Below are positions 8,571 to 17,410 of a DNA stretch of 20,665 nt, piece after piece. Within the stretch, counting starts at the first letter, position 1. The number at the start of each line of letters is the position of its first letter. The notes under the pieces were generated by a model. That model was not told where the DNA came from. It was given only the letters and a program-made list of their open reading frames with translations, and did no database searches. The position numbers and the translations under genes were made by a program. The stretch lies in contig CAXKVR010000911.1 of assembly GCA_964058845.1 (NCBI GenBank), positions 1 to 20,665 of the forward strand, written 5' to 3'. This DNA is from Carex sylvatica (Eukaryota > Streptophyta > Magnoliopsida > Poales > Cyperaceae).

Positions 8571-10028
8571 TCACCCCTCCTTTGCAATTCTATAGGGATC
8601 ACCCGGCGTAGTCGGCATTCCCTCCGATATCAGGGTTCCTTCCCTCCTACTCTTTACCTTAATTAAACCATATAATTTCTTAAATTCTTTAATGGTGGAA
8701 TCCTTTCCAAAATGCAAACCGCCGGCTTCCTCTCCGACCCGGTTCTCTTCCCCCCGCCGCATCACTGACCCGCTTCGTGAAGTGTGCTGGAGAGCACCGA
8801 TCACTGTCTTAATTGCCCGATTTGGGGATCCACGGTTGGTGATCATAATCTCTCCCACCTCTGCCGGGCTGAGCTGAGCCCCATTCTGAAATTCCTCTTC
8901 GACTTGGGGGTACAACTTGTGATCCTTTATCCCAAGATAGCTCCCAGCTAGGGTTTTAAAAGCTGCAAAATCACACATGGGAAAATGAATATGTACATCA
9001 AGCCGACCCGGTCGAAGCACGGCTGGGTCAATGCCTCCTTCCTTGTCATCACTGCTCATGGTAAAAACCATTACCCGTTCTTCACCGCAACACGAAAATA
9101 TCCCATCCATGAAGTTCAAAATCTCAGAGAGATGCACCGTGCCCTCAGCCAAATGGCGATCGAGGTCTTCTATGAGAATTAGAGATTTTGGGTTAGTTCT
9201 TGCGAGGAGAGTTTGGAGATCACTACCGGCTACGCGCGTCAAATCCACGTCATAGACATCGTACCCCAAAAACCGTGCCATAGCAGCCGCAAATGAGGAT
9301 TTACCAGTTCCAGGTGCACCATACAGTAAATAGCTACGGCGCCATACTCTACCTAAATTATGGTAATAATTCCGGCCCTTGAGAAAGGACTCGAGATCGT
9401 TGCTGATGCGGTTCTTCAACTCCGGATCCATTGCAAGAGTGTCGATCGAAGCCGGGTGGGTGAATGCAACCGAACTCCAGACATGACCCCGATCAAATCC
9501 ACTTGTCGAATTGGTGAACAATTTCAAATCACGCCTCCTGGCCTCAGCTTCATCGGAGACTGACTCAACGTACTGCAGGTACGGGCGGAGCACACGTGTC
9601 CTGTCCTGGCGCCTGACACGCAGGACCAGTTTAGGTGGACCCCCACCACCTGGGTTGCTCCATGACAACCGGGCTCCTTGGAATGAATCCTGCACCGTCT
9701 GACCAGGACCCAACTGGAGGGATAGAGAAAAATCATTAGACTTACGGGCTGGAGAGAAAAAGAGGGACGCAGAGTCGGAGTCCTCTAACGAAGGAAGGGA
9801 AGCAACATAAGAAACCGCCTTGCGGTATAAGGGATTCTCAACCTCTTCGCTAGTCTGACTGTACCGCGGGATCTCAAAATACTGGTAAACCTGTGCCTTA
9901 TCATCCAGCCATCGCCACCACCGCGACAGAAGAAAGAGGATAGATTTGTAAGATAGGATGAGACGCAGGAGTATCAGACCGACGGCTGCGGTTACGAGGA
10001 TCGGTGGCCAATGGGGAGGAATTAACAT
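8571..10028 (-). CDS. BCS1-type plant AAA-ATPase (AAA-ATP1/At2g46620-like), intronless, 485 aa
   Basis: A complete intronless frame from ATG (10028-10026; G at -3) to TGA. Order of parts: a membrane segment at about 8-27 (PPILVTAAVGLILLRLILSY); the plant AAA-associated N-terminal region, about 28-160 (AQVYQYFEIPRY, ENPLYRKAVSYVASL, LQLGPGQ); the pre-AAA block WSSVAFTHPASIDTLAMDP (184-202); Walker A GAPGTGKSS (237-245, Lys243); Walker B LILIEDLD (283-290, Glu287-Asp288); and the second region of homology, DPAVLRPGRLD (334-344), with arginines 339 and 342. Relatives are membrane-anchored ATPases of ER, mitochondrial or other membranes. Several are linked to stress and defence, but the substrate of this subgroup is not known to me. 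The usual sensor-1 Asn (TTN-type) appears as FTMSS, and the usual Gly-Pro-Pro of Walker A is Gly-Ala-Pro. The length fits the family. The subgroup assignment rests on remembered similarity (DVHIHFPMCDFAAFKTLA). Confidence 0.93.
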   Translation of the reverse strand: MLIPPHWPPILVTAAVGLILLRLILSYKSILFLLSRWWRWLDDKAQVYQYFEIPRYSQTSEEVENPLYRKAVSYVASLPSLEDSDSASLFFSPARKSNDFSLSLQLGPGQTVQDSFQGARLSWSNPGGGGPPKLVLRVRRQDRTRVLRPYLQYVESVSDEAEARRRDLKLFTNSTSGFDRGHVWSSVAFTHPASIDTLAMDPELKNRISNDLESFLKGRNYYHNLGRVWRRSYLLYGAPGTGKSSFAAAMARFLGYDVYDVDLTRVAGSDLQTLLARTNPKSLILIEDLDRHLAEGTVHLSEILNFMDGIFSCCGEERVMVFTMSSDDKEGGIDPAVLRPGRLDVHIHFPMCDFAAFKTLAGSYLGIKDHKLYPQVEEEFQNGAQLSPAEVGEIMITNRGSPNRAIKTVIGALQHTSRSGSVMRRGEENRVGEEAGGLHFGKDSTIKEFKKLYGLIKVKSRREGTLISEGMPTTPGDPYRIAKEG

Positions 10029-10110
10029 GGCGATACGAAATTCTCTGTAGAATTGCGTAGAAAAGTGAAGAGGCGAGGGAAGGAGGTTAATTGGGAGAAG
10101 TGGTTTTGAA

Positions 10111-10117
10111 ATTTATA
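10111..10117 (-). promoter_or_regulatory. TATA box of the AAA-ATPase gene
   Basis: ATTTATA on the plus strand reads TATAAAT on the gene strand, 83-89 bp before the ATG. With the usual 30-bp spacing the transcript would start near 10080, giving a 5' leader of about 50 nt. The upstream DNA to about 10260 is GC-richer than the genome around it, as expected of a promoter. Confidence 0.5.
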
Positions 10118-10572
10118 TGAAGGGGAAGGGGAGCGGTGGGGTGGCGTGGGATGACCGGTTTTGTGATTGGTCAAGAGAGAAGGGGAGGAGGAAGGCCAAC
10201 CGCAGAGAATCGGTCAAACTATTGGAGTTGGTCGTGCGTGTGCAGCGTGCAGCGTGAGGGGTAGTTTAATTTGGCTTCGTGGGGGTTACAACTTATAAAT
10301 TCGCTCCTTTTCTTTTGTTAAACCAGGGGCGTATAAATATAATACAAAGATTCTCTGGGGTGTAGATTTGAAAATGTTCAATTATGAGGCGACTCTGCTA
10401 ACTCTTAAAACATATGTTATGACATGATTGCATTTCACGCCGCTTGCTTTCTTCCTCAAAAGTTGTACTCTCCGCATCTTCTATTTATTTATTTAATAAA
10501 AATACCACCACTTCAAAGTTATAAATTTTTCTTAGTAAAAGTAATTTATTATATGACTAATCACATGGTTGC
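10118..10572. other. Promoter-proximal and spacer DNA left of the composite repeat region
   Basis: G-rich, purine-biased sequence (10118-10290) upstream of the AAA gene, then AT-rich sequence with no gene found. Confidence 0.4.
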
Positions 10573-11161
10573 CCGACACGTAACTGGGGTAGGACGGGCC
10601 GGGCATACCCGAACACGAGTACGAGTAGAGATCAGTCACGAGTATTACGGGTAAACGAATATCATGTGTCGGGTATCACGGATTTTTTTTTTTAAACCGT
10701 GCTCTGCTCGTCTTATACCCGTGCCTGTTGTACCCGCGGGAGGCAGGGCGGTCCGGGTAGGGGGGCGGCCCGGTTTTTTTTTTCTATTTTTTTTTTTACG
10801 GTATTGTACGAATATTATTAGGTGTTTATAATTTGACTTTTAAAATCTGAATAGTTCAATATCAAATAGTGTATATATATACATAAAATTATCAAGTCAC
10901 ATCTTTATAATTTCTAAATAAATAAAATTTATAACTTATATATATATAAATTATTCTTGAGAAAATTTGTATGTTTACTCGGCTATGTACAAATGTATTT
11001 ATTTATTTCTTAACACGAGTCATTTTATTTTATTTTCAAATTCTCATTCTAATTATATAGTTTCATAATTTATTTATATCTCGAAATTTTTAGTTTACAT
11101 TTTAAATTGATAATATATTTTCTAAATGTTCATTTAAAATTGATAATATATTTTATAAATT

Positions 11162-11340
11162 AAAATTACTAATTATTTTAAAACAATATTGCTTAAATCA
11201 ATTACTTAAATTAATTAGTTTAAATATAAATCAAAATTACTAATTATTTTAAAATAATGTTGCTTAAATCAATTACTTTAAATATAAATCAAAATTATTA
11301 ATAATTTTAAAACAATGTTACTTAAATCAATTACTTTAAA
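11162..11340. repeat. AT-rich tandem repeat, three units of about 50-71 bp
   Basis: Units starting AAAATTACTAATTATTTTAA at 11162 and 11233, and a variant (AAAATTATTAATAATTTTAA) at 11291, each continue with a GCTTAAATCAATTACTT-like block. The first unit has an extra TTAATTAGTT. Two shorter units with TTGATAATATATTTT (about 11105 and 11137) precede them. Confidence 0.8.
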
Positions 11341-11656
11341 AGTCGATCTAAACCGTATATGTATATGTATATATAATATAGAGGTTGGCTACTCTACTTA
11401 CATAAGCATATGAGGATATATACTTAAAAGTCATTTTTTTGTTTTCAAAATTCAAAAAGTCGATCTGAACTGTTAGATGTGATCTTTATATTGAAATGTG
11501 CTTGGAGACCAAAATTTATATTTTTCTGATTTTTTTTTACTATTTATTAAGCCACTTTGAAAATCGTTGATCCAACGTCTACCGTCGAACGAAAATTTAA
11601 ATTGTATTTTTTAAGGCACTAAACGACATTTTTTTTGAAATTTTGATGCTTCGGAT

Positions 11657-11678
11657 ACCCAGGGGTTTACCCCTGGGT
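11657..11678. repeat. Perfect 22-nt palindromic hairpin
   Basis: ACCCAGGGGT at 11657-11666 and ACCCCTGGGT at 11669-11678 are exact inverse complements separated by TT. This G/C-rich stem stands out in AT-rich DNA. Confidence 0.95.
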
Positions 11679-11943
11679 GATATTCGAATCCTTATCGTCC
11701 CCCCTTTCCGAAAAGTGGTCATACTCGCAAATCCGACTTTCCTAGCCAAAGTTATCGATGTTTAAAGTTTCTTCGAAAGCTGAACTTTGAAAATTCATAA
11801 CTAACTGTAGAAAAATCCAAATAAATTGAAATTTGTGTCAATTATGTGTATTTTTTGAATGCTCTACATTCTGGTGTAATTACTTTTGTAATTTGGTCAT
11901 TGTATCAATCCAGACTTGTTGATCTATTAGCAGAGGTCAAATA

Positions 11944-12016
11944 CGGCGCATGCACCGCAAATGCCGCTGCATGCACTGCATCATGCGCCGCATGCGTCGC
12001 ATGAGCTAATGCGGGG
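11944..12016. repeat. GCATGC/CGCATG-rich patch
   Basis: A roughly 70-bp stretch with many overlapping GCATGC, GCATGCAC, CGCATG and CCGC units, ending in a run of seven G. It is rich in CpG and in the CATGCA (RY) hexamer inside otherwise AT-rich DNA. It looks like a degenerate short-unit repeat. Confidence 0.7.
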
Positions 12017-12413
12017 GGGTATTTTTAAAATTATATTTTTTTTAAGATATTAATAAAAATGGCCGTTTTCTTGGATATACATATATATACACATGTGCAG
12101 TCATATGAAATCTGAAAAAAAAAAATTGAATTTGGGGGGGAATTTGGTTTAAATTTTGAATTTTTAAAAAAAAAAAAGGTATCACGGACACGAGTACATG
12201 GGTACAGGCACGGGTACGGGCACGGGGCACGGATACGGGTACATTTCGGTCCGGGTACACTCTGATTTTTGCCTCAAAAACTGTGCCTTGCCCATTTTAT
12301 ACCCCCTACCCATTTATCCGTTCTATATCCGGACTCGGACACGAGTGCCCCGGACAGCGGGCACAGGCTGCCCTAGGCGGGTTAGTGTCAAAGCTCTACC
12401 GACACGTGAGCGA

Positions 12414-12580
12414 GTATCCTCTGAGATATCTCAACTTTTGCGTGACCGACGTGTCCGGTGCCTATTCGGGGTGATGTAGGGGGTCAGAATTATGTGTTCT
12501 TTGAGATTCGTGCAGAACATATTTAAAAGGTTGGGACTTTTCATAAAGTCACGCAAAGTTTGAGATATCTCAGAGGATAC
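12414..12580. repeat. Inverted repeat with 32-bp arms
   Basis: The left arm 12414-12445 (GTATCCTCTGAGATATCTCA, then ACTTTTGCGTGA) and the reverse complement of 12549-12580 differ at 2 of 32 positions. Each arm contains the self-complementary TGAGATATCTCA. A CACGTGAGC lies outside each arm. The loop shares TTGAGATTCGTGCA and TTCATAAAGT with the loop of the MITE at 16482-16670, so it is probably a related small element. Confidence 0.85.
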
Positions 12581-12595
12581 GAATTCCACGTGAGC

Positions 12596-13224
12596 TTCCT
12601 CTTATAAAAATAAAATTTTGCAAATTTTTTTGGGCATAAATAGCCCGTGAGCAATAAATTTGCAATTAGTAATGATAGTCAATCTTAAAATGGTTTTCCT
12701 TCTATAATTTTTTTTTTATGATGTTTTCTATAATTATAGCAGTCGAGAAAGCTGAATTGTTGGTTTGTCACAATTATAAAATTGAATAATGACTAATTTT
12801 TCTTTAAATTCTCAATTATAATTACTGCATTCAATGCACATTATTTTCTCCATTTACTAAAGACAAATATCACAGCAAAACTGCAAAATTCATTTTTACA
12901 TAGCATCTTCATTCATGAAATTGATTAGTAATTTCAAATAGATGTAAAAGAATAAAAAGAAATTAGTTTCAAACTTAATTTCACTACATCTATACAATTG
13001 ATTAGCAATTATTTTTAATACCACGGCAGCGAATTTGATTGGTTGTAAAAGAGTAAAAGCGAAGGTAAAAGCTTTCATTTAGTGAAATTTTTCAAAAATT
13101 ACAATTGTACTAATTCTATAAAAGTGTAGAGGTTGGACTTTCAAAAAATGTGAATGACTGATTTAAAAAAAAATGAAATAAAAAAATAGCATAAGAGGGA
13201 CAGGGACGAAGCCACATGAGTTCA
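12596..13224. other. AT-rich region without a recognised gene
   Basis: Several partly inverted TTGATTAG and AAAGAATAAAAAG-like motifs (12920-13010) hint at old repeats, but no arms could be delimited. The minus-strand frame at 12896-13078 has no motif. Confidence 0.35.
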
Positions 13225-13246
13225 AGAGGTGATGCTTATCACCTCT
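13225..13246. repeat. Hairpin with perfect 9-bp stem, possible hAT MITE terminus
   Basis: AGAGGTGAT-GCTT-ATCACCTCT is preceded by CAGGGACGAAGCCAC. A terminus of the form CAGGG-CG-AGCC followed by a GC-rich hairpin is seen in some plant hAT elements. The other end was not found, so the assignment is tentative. Confidence 0.45.
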
Positions 13247-13675
13247 GAGTCTGACCCAACAAAAATTAAAAAATATCATTATATTTTTCAAAAATTGTAA
13301 AAATAAACTTATTATTTAAATAATTATAAAAAATGGTTTATGTTGAAAAGATTGTTTTTATCTTATGTATTTTAGCTCCACCTGATAAGGGATGACGACG
13401 CAATGCGGGCAGGTTAATTTGAGTTCTTACTGTGGTTCTAACATTTGATGAATTGTGGCGCATATGTAGAGCTTTTGGCGCTAATGTAAAACCTGCGCAA
13501 GTTTCAATTCTTTTGTGAAATTTTGATTACATTATTACACATATGTATAAATATTATAGATAATACGGTAACTTAAACACTCCAGACTTAAACTGAACCA
13601 ATAACACGATTTAGAGCATTGTATATTTCAATGGATTAATAATTTTAATGAACTAAATTTATCAGCTCGTGCCGT
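13247..13675. other. AT-rich spacer left of the MITE cluster
   Basis: No gene or clear repeat is visible. Confidence 0.4.
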
Positions 13676-13684
13676 ATTATTAAA

Positions 13685-14083
13685 GAGTTTGGCTAGTATA
13701 ACAACAGTGTCATTTCAACCTATATAACACTAACTCTAAGACCTATCAAATCGACTTCAAACTGTAAATCCAAACTGATCTACTTCATTAGTTGTACGTT
13801 TACATACAAAATTTATAACTTTTCGAATTTATTTAGTATTAGATCAAGCGGTCAAATATGTGAGTTTTTAAGTTAATTTTAATACATTAATTTTTTAATA
13901 TTTTTACCGCTTGATTTGATACTAAAATAACTCGAAAATATAAAAAAAATTGTCTATAAACGCATCACACATAATGTAAATTGGTTTGAACGGTTTGGAT
14001 TTACCGTTTGAAGTCGATTTGATAGATTTTAGAGTTGGTGTTATATAGGTTGAAATGACACTGATGTTATACTAGCCAAACTC
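13685..14083. mobile_element. Mutator-type MITE, 399 bp, perfect 9-bp target-site duplication
   Basis: ATTATTAAA occurs at 13676-13684 and again at 14084-14092, exactly bordering ends GAGTTTGGCTAGTATAAC and its inverse. The terminal inverted repeats run about 180 bp with few differences, including GTGTCATTTCAACCTATATA and TATCAAATCGACTTCAAAC, and end near the AAGCGGT motif on both arms. A 9-bp duplication with long arms is diagnostic of Mutator-like elements. It is non-coding, so it would need a transposase from elsewhere. Confidence 0.93.
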
Positions 14084-14138
14084 ATTATTAAATGATGAGT
14101 ACTAAGGCTTAAATGCTCTGGATAGTATAAGATATTCC

Positions 14139-14446
14139 GTGCTACAATCTCAAAAATCTATCATATAAACTTCGAACTTCGATCTAAGTATCTCATTAAA
14201 TTGATTATATAATGAACTTGTATAATACTAATTTTTACTAATTTTGAAAAAAAAATGGCTTAAAAATAAAATAAAATTGTTAATATTTTAGGCTAATTTT
14301 TATCATCTTTCATAAATTGTAAAAAATATTAAAAGTTTCAAAAATAATAAAAATTGGTATTCTATAAGTTCATTATATAATCAATTTATTGAGCTACTTA
14401 GATCAAAATTTGAAATTTATATGATGAAATTTTTAAACAGTAGTAC
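14139..14446. mobile_element. MITE with arms of about 110 bp
   Basis: The left arm from GTGCTACAATCTCAAAAA and the reverse of the right end, GTACTACTGTTTAAAAA, continue colinearly through CATCATATAAA or CTATCATATAAA, TCGATCTAAGTATCTCA or TTGATCTAAGTAGCTCA, and the shared AAATTGATTATATAATGAAC. The two TTGATTATATAATGAACTT blocks lie about 175 bp apart in opposite orientation. No matching target duplication was found. It lies about 50 bp after the preceding MITE. Confidence 0.8.
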
Positions 14447-14715
14447 CTATGCCTTACTCTTGAATGATATATACTCTTTTTACATATTATTTGATCATTT
14501 AATTATACGTTATGAAATATCTGAGCACCACTTTATTGTTTAGAAAAAAAAAATCACCTTGATTTCATTATTTAATGTAGAAATTATAAATTACGGAACC
14601 ATAACTCAACGAGCTGACTGCAAGACAAAATATCACTTTTTCTTTGCAGTGCATAATTTTAGTTGTGATAATTAGTTATTTATTACGATATTCTTGTATA
14701 ATCTTTTTTTTTATT

Positions 14716-15115
14716 AAGAAGGGTTCAAATGTCTTTATTTTTTTTTGCACTTATTATGTTTCAATTTTTTAAAATATAATAACTCAAAATATAAAATTTA
14801 AATGTCAAATTAAAACTGTTAAATATGATCTATAATATTTTCTCTATGCATACATCAAAGATCACGACGTTTTGATTAGTATTAAGAATTTGTAAAAATA
14901 CACTGACGTGTATAAATTATGAATATTGATTTTTCAACTTATTGATTCATATAAAATCTAAATAAGAAAGTGAAATTTTTTATGTGGGTAGAGAAAGTAA
15001 TAAAGATAACATCCAACATACAAATTTTATTTTATTTTTTATTAGATAATTAAAAAGCAGAAGTATAAGTATGATAGAGACACAAAATATAAAAAACACC
15101 TCCTCAACCCTCCTC
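14716..15115. mobile_element. Mutator-type MITE, copy 2 of 3 (diverged)
   Basis: The left end AAGAAGGGTTCAAATGTC is homologous to the starts of the elements at 6117 and 16725. The right end in reverse reads GAGGAGGGTTGAGGAGGTG. Internal matches to the family include TTTAAATGTCAAATTAAAAC-like sequence, TGTTAAATATGATCTATAAT and a GATAGAGACACAAAATA block near the right end. The flanks TTTTTATTA and TTTTTAAAA agree at 7 of 9 positions and may be a decayed target duplication. This is the oldest-looking of the three copies. Confidence 0.65.
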
Positions 15116-15754
15116 TTTTTAAAAGATATTCATAACTGAAACATTTTAAAGAATCATTTGATAGTAACTATCAAGTATTTCAAAAAAAAAAAAATATATA
15201 TATTTTAAAGAAAATAAAAGACAAGAAAATTGGAGTCAGAGCGCGGGATTTTCATGAAATATTTGGTGCATTGTTGACGTCTGAAGCCAAAACCGTATTT
15301 GAAGACATTTCCATGGCCATATTTTCAAAGTCAAGACAAGTGCTTGAAATATTTAAATTGAAAGAAACAAAATAGTAGAAATCGTTGGTTTCATATGTCT
15401 TTCAAGCATGCGGCCCATAATAAATTGGGTTCTTCTGAACTTCTTCCTTTGTTTAAGCTGTTAGGTTTGATTAAGTGGGAGCCTGACGCTGTACGTTCTT
15501 CCTTTGTAGGCTTCATATATTGAATTTAAATTTAAATTCTAAATTCTAGTTGTTCGTATCAAATACTTTTAACACAACTAAATAAAATACCTTTCGTATT
15601 AATTAATTTTTAAAGTCATGTATGGGTAGCATATTTGTATAAGATCCAAATCTCACTGCAAGGTTGATTACTTTGACCTAATTTGAATTTTGAAGGTAAT
15701 ATGAATATCTTATCTTTTCTATTTGCGTGGCATCAGTTTTAAAGTATATACGTA
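15116..15754. other. Spacer between MITEs
   Basis: Mostly AT-rich. A more mixed stretch at about 15235-15500 has no open frame or RNA signature that I recognise. Confidence 0.4.
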
Positions 15755-16077
15755 CCGAAATTTTTATTTATACCACTTAAAAAAAAAAAAATCAAAACAC
15801 CTCAAATTACGAGAAATTTCACATCTACCAGGACCTCCAAATTAATATGCGGCTTCATTCTTGGAGGGGGTCTCAGATTGGTTTGGTGGTCTCTCAAAGC
15901 CTAAATATATTTAATATTACTGTGCATTTTTTAGTTTTTGAGGGCTGCCAAGCCAATCTGCGGTCCTCCAAAAATCGAGCTGTAGATTGACTTGATGGCC
16001 CGAATAAATGTGGAATTATCTCAAAATCAGAGTGTTTTAGTTTTTTTTTTTATTATGGTATAAATAAAATTTTTCGG
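15755..16077. mobile_element. MITE with CCGAAATTTTTATTTATACC ends
   Basis: The left end CCGAAATTTTTATTTATACC and the reverse of the right end CCGAAAAATTTTATTTATAC match. The similarity continues past A-runs through TAAAACAC/CAAAACACCTC and the GAGA-AATT-CACAT block, then AGGACCTCCAAA against GGAGGACC. Flanking 9-mers ATATACGTA and AGATATGCA agree at 6 of 9 positions, a possible decayed Mutator-type duplication. The centre is GC-richer (TGGAGGGGGTCTC, GCCAAGCCAATCTG). Confidence 0.75.
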
Positions 16078-16473
16078 AGATATGCACTCTTATGTTTGAC
16101 AACCAATAGGCAAGACAAATTGTTGGCATAGCTTACATTAACTTAAAATAATATATAGTCCATTCATTTATGTCAACAATAAATAAATAAATAGAAAATA
16201 GAAAATAAAAATCACAGCTTTTGTCATGTCTTGAACAGGAGGAATCAATTAATATATACAACTACTTGTGTAGCTTCTGGTGCAATGTCAATTATCGGTG
16301 GATCCACATTCCACAGTGGCACAGTGTAACTTCCCCAAATTCCTCTCTTCATTTAATCAATTATGATTATTTTAATAAATTTCAAATCAACTAATTTTTC
16401 ATTCTTCTATTAAGCTAATGTACTTGCAATCTTTTCTTTTCTTTTGTTCTCGATTCTATTGCTTAGGAATCCA
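16078..16473. other. Spacer between MITEs
   Basis: AT-rich, with an (AATA)n-like patch near 16180-16210. No gene was found. Confidence 0.4.
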
Positions 16474-16481
16474 CCATCCAC

Positions 16482-16670
16482 GGAAATAAATCTGATGTGA
16501 TTCTTCAGGAATCACATAACCTGCTATTTTAAATTCATCCCTTCATTTATTTTGAGATTCGTGCACAAAAAACTATTAATTTTGAAATTTGTACATTTCA
16601 TAAAGTAAAGAACTGGATTTGGAATAGCAGGATATGTAATTCCTGAAGAATAACAGCAGATTTATTTTCA
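16482..16670. mobile_element. Small hAT-like MITE, 189 bp
   Basis: The left arm GGAAATAAATCTGATGTGAT and the reverse of the right arm TGAAAATAAATCTGCTGTTA stay paired through ATTCTTCAGGAAT-ACATA-CCTGCTATT, about 48 bp with few mismatches. The flanks CCATCCAC (16474-16481) and CTATCCAC (16671-16678) agree at 7 of 8 positions, which suggests an 8-bp hAT-type target duplication. The loop resembles that of the inverted repeat at 12414-12580. Confidence 0.8.
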
Positions 16671-16724
16671 CTATCCACATGTTACATGTATAGTTAATAA
16701 ATGATAAAATTGTATATGTTAAAT

Positions 16725-17119
16725 GAGAAGGGTTCAAATGCCTCCATTTTTTGTACCTCCACTACGTCTTTATTTTTTAAAATTTTAATAACTCAAAATT
16801 TAAAACTTAAAAGTTAAAATAAAACCGTTAGATGTGATCTATGTTATTTTCTTTCTATGCTCATAAAAAATTATCACATTTTAATTTTATTTTATGTGAA
16901 TCAATAAATTAAAAAATCAATGTCTAAAAATTATCCACATTAGTACGTTATTTAAAGCTCTTGATGACAATCAAAATAACATTGAAATGTCATAATTTTT
17001 TACATGTGCATAGTTAAAATGATGTAGATCATATTCAATAATTTTATTTTAATTTTTAATTAAAAAAAAAAAACAATATAGTGAAAGTACAAAAAAATGG
17101 TGGCATTTGAACTCTTTTC
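16725..17119. mobile_element. Mutator-type MITE, copy 3 of 3, perfect 9-bp target-site duplication
   Basis: ATGTTAAAT at 16716-16724 is repeated exactly at 17120-17128. The ends are GAGAAGGGTTCAAATGCC and, in reverse, GAAAAGAGTTCAAATGCC. The arms pair for about 42 bp, through CCATTTTTTGTAC and TCCACTA/TTCACTA. It is homologous along its length to the element at 6117-6496. The intact duplication places the family in the Mutator superfamily. It is non-coding. Confidence 0.93.
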
Positions 17120-17128
17120 ATGTTAAAT

Positions 17129-17410
17129 AGTAGGTTTGGAAATCAGGGACAAGGCATTGCTGCGTCGCCACTCTGACCGCTAGCTAGTAGTTGGATCCGT
17201 TAACTAGGCCTAATCATGGCCTGTTGTTGGGACCGTGACATGAATTTGGTCTTAATGGCTTTTGGGACAACTCAATTACATGTTTCCTGAAAAAAAAAAT
17301 AAGATCATGATGGTAAGTAATTATTATGACATTGAGATTTCAAGCATAGTTGCGGCAAATATTTATGCTGTCTTTGTAAAGGTACAGAGGATTTAAGTGG
17401 TGTGGACCAG
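17129..17410. other. Spacer of mixed composition
   Basis: Unlike most of the right half, 17140-17260 is GC-balanced, but it holds no open frame of note and no recognised motif. Confidence 0.35.

Larger units (their letters stand above)
10573..12398. mobile_element. Composite hAT-like element: GC-rich ends, AT-rich core
   Basis: Both ends carry dense degenerate units of the type GGGTACGGGCAC, CACGAGTAC and ACCCGTGCC: about 10590-10770 on the left and about 12180-12360 on the right. Such subterminal repeats are typical of a second group of plant hAT elements. The roughly 1.4-kb core is AT-rich, with internal tandem repeats, and holds no transposase frame. The outer limits are approximate. CCGACACGT occurs at 10573-10581 and 12399-12407, but no clear terminal inverted repeat sits next to it, so I do not claim a target duplication. 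The core may contain other insertions (about 11384-12016). Confidence 0.5.

Noticed and set aside
10573..12407. CCGACACGT direct repeat as a 9-bp target-site duplication
   Set aside because: The sequences next to the two copies do not form terminal inverted repeats, so chance or shared repeat content is as likely.
12198..12479. Plus-strand frames of 93 and 63 residues
   Set aside because: They run through GGTACGGGCAC-type repeats and one arm of an inverted repeat; no conserved motif.
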